This document shows positions 62,374-64,000 of a stretch of DNA of 64,000 nt, piece by piece. Below the pieces are notes generated by a model that did no database searches, was not told where the DNA came from, and worked only from the letters and a program-made list of their open reading frames with translations. Origin of the DNA: Viridothelium virens (taxonomy: Eukaryota; Ascomycota; Dothideomycetes; Trypetheliales; Trypetheliaceae); contig ML991784.1 in assembly GCA_010094025.1 (NCBI GenBank), positions 1 through 64,000 of the forward strand, read 5' to 3'. The position numbers and the translations under genes were made by a program. How positions within the stretch are numbered: the stretch's first letter is position 1; every line of letters begins with the position of its first letter.

Positions 62374-64000
62374 ATGGCTTCTCTTTCTACATCTTCGCCT
62401 CACGCGCACAAGGCTCACCCGTTCCCGCCTTCAGACATCATGGCAGTGGAGTCAGATATCAACGGGTGAGTCGCGTTTGTTTGTCACTTGGCCTATCGTT
62501 GTCCCTGTGACTCACAATAACTTTTCTCACGCGTCTATATTTTTTGAACCCAACTGAGAATCTTTCAGAAATTCGCACGCAGAATCTTTATCCTTGAACC
62601 AATCTGCGTACCAAGATAATACTCTCATTGATTCTTCTGCGCCCACTATGAACACCTCGAGCGCACCAAGTGCCCCTACCGATTCTGTACCAGCGACTGG
62701 CGAACAACCTTTAGCTACCGCCGAGTCAGTCGTAAATACGAACTCGACACCCCTCACCGATCTACCAGCCACCTCTACAGTCCCTCCGAACATCGAACCA
62801 CCCACGTCTGACGAGCGCGAGCATCCTGCATCCTCTGTGCAGATGGAGGACATAGGCGTAAATACATTTGCCACGCAAACGGGAGCATCAGCAGGAAAAG
62901 CGCAGTCAAATACGGCCGACGAAATGGATGTTGTGGGAGCAGATATTAATACTGAGGTCGACAATGGACAAGTAATGGACAATTTGGACTCATCAATACC
63001 CGCTGCGTCACTAGAAGCTCCTACACAAGCCATACCACCTCAGGATGCTACTGAACCCGTGGAAACTACAGAAATTGCATCGCGGCCCAAAGTAGGATCT
63101 GATGCCACTATGACAGAAGCACCCGAGCCAGCAGACCCGGTATCGGCGACTCGTATGATGGCATCAGCTGACTTGGCTGACAATGCGGGCGACAGTGGAT
63201 CCGCGGGTAAAATTCGGCCAAGAGAAGATGATGGAGAGGATGGCAGTCCTGCAAGCAAGCGTACTAAGCTTGAGGAACTCGAGGATTCTACGGCCGAATT
63301 CAAGGTTCCGGAGGTCCCGGCGGTCCCACAACCTGCTATCGCAGCAGAAGAGGAGAAGCTGCGAGGTGCAGTTCCTTCGGAATCGTCCGCATCATCAGCT
63401 CCTTCGACCTTCGCAGGCCCTCAAGCCGATACGGGACCTATAACAACTGCACAGCAAAAGTCATTAGCAGAGATTCTGAAGAATGTCAGGAAAGTGAAGG
63501 ACGCAAAAGCGTTCGTCGATCGTGTCGATCCCGTCAAACTGAACCTACCGACATACTTCGAAATCATACAAACTCCCATGGATCTGAAAACTATAGAATC
63601 AAAGCTGAAGAACTCTGAATACAAATCTGTTGCAGATTTAGCCTCCGATTTCGACTTGATGATTCAAAACTCGCACACCTTTAACGGTGCACAACACCCA
63701 GTTTCTGTGGCCGGTTCAAACCTTCAAGCTTACTTCAGGAAAGCACTGTCTAAAGTACCAGCTCGCGATGCCCCCCAGCCAGCTCCACCCGAGAAGAAAC
63801 CGAAGCGGCCTTCCGTTGGGGCACGTCCGGCTCCGGAAGCTCCCCGTCGACCTTCGAGGATTTCTGGTGGCAACGCGCGTTCGCCGCCGGCAGAGAAATC
63901 GAAGGATGCGTTCGCTCTGGGTCCCGACGGTACACCGGTGATTCGGCGTGACTCAACACTCGGTGATCGGCCCAAACGTGAAATTCACCGTCCAGCCAAG
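62374..64000 (+). CDS. BDF1: BDF1-type BET bromodomain protein, 5' part (cut by window end)
   Basis: BET proteins bind acetylated histone H4 and help TFIID recruitment. The gene begins at the ATG at 62374 or the in-frame ATG at 62440 (MAVESDING). A 103-base intron (62466-62568, GTGAGT...TTTCAG) joins ING to NSHAESLSL. Exon 2 is open to the window edge. After a long Ser/Thr/Pro/Ala-rich, acidic N-terminal region comes KIRPREDDGEDGSPASKRTKLEE, a likely nuclear signal, then the first bromodomain from about 63450: AEILKNVRKVKDAKAFVDRVDPVKLNLPTYFEII, PMDLKTIESKLKN and LMIQNSHTFNG, where the Asn is the acetyl-lysine anchor. A second bromodomain and ET domain would lie beyond 64000. Confidence 0.88.

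Noticed and set aside
1-64000. CRISPR array, rRNA operon or bacterial-type operon
   Set aside because: No regular spaced repeats or rRNA sequence were seen, and the intron-rich genes show that the DNA is fungal.

Overview
The window is nuclear DNA of a filamentous ascomycete (Pezizomycotina). Nearly every gene carries short GT-AG introns of about 46-112 bases. The gene families are typical of the group: a SAT4/rhodopsin-like membrane protein, a Ppo fatty-acid dioxygenase, an AMA1-type APC/C activator, an HbrB/TORC2 subunit, PRM1 and GON7. I cannot name a class or genus from the sequence alone. No rRNA, tRNA or CRISPR array was recognised.

Bases 1-16,200 look like a secondary-metabolite gene cluster. 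It holds an O-methyltransferase (1605-3048), a single-module NRPS-like synthetase of A-T-TE type (3505-6306, minus), a 3-hydroxyisobutyrate-dehydrogenase-like reductase (7817-8960), a SAT4-family membrane protein (10633-11964), a glutathionyl-hydroquinone-reductase-like GST (12916-14080) and a second, different O-methyltransferase (14675-16162). A-T-TE enzymes of this kind join two aromatic alpha-keto acids into terphenylquinones, furanones or related scaffolds. A hydroquinone reductase and two O-methyltransferases next to such an enzyme suggest a methylated quinone or hydroquinone product. That product is an inference. No aminotransferase or cluster regulator was seen in the window. The gaps inside the cluster are long, and one may hold a decayed gene.

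Bases 16,200-20,000 are a gene-poor, partly AT-rich transition. It holds a recurrent fungal orphan protein (17427-18922, minus) and a 235-base inverted-repeat element that looks like a MITE.

From 20,000 to the end the window is mostly conserved housekeeping DNA: AMA1 (minus), BET4 (plus), an intracellular GH51 arabinofuranosidase divergent from an MFS sugar transporter, ribosomal protein eS6, enoyl-CoA reductase TSC13, a PpoC-like dioxygenase, GON7, an HbrB-like TORC2 subunit, VPS39, an SPX low-affinity phosphate transporter, an unknown 214-aa protein, PRM1, an unknown 627-aa disordered protein, a Utp12-domain U3 snoRNP protein and the 5' part of a BDF1-type bromodomain gene cut by the window edge. 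The arabinofuranosidase and transporter share one upstream region and may be co-regulated. Intergenic gaps reach 2-3 kb upstream of PRM1 and downstream of it.

Exon structures were worked out by eye from splice signals and remembered family homology. Most junctions are consistent in phase. The AMA1 internal junction and the first SAT4 introns are not fully resolved.
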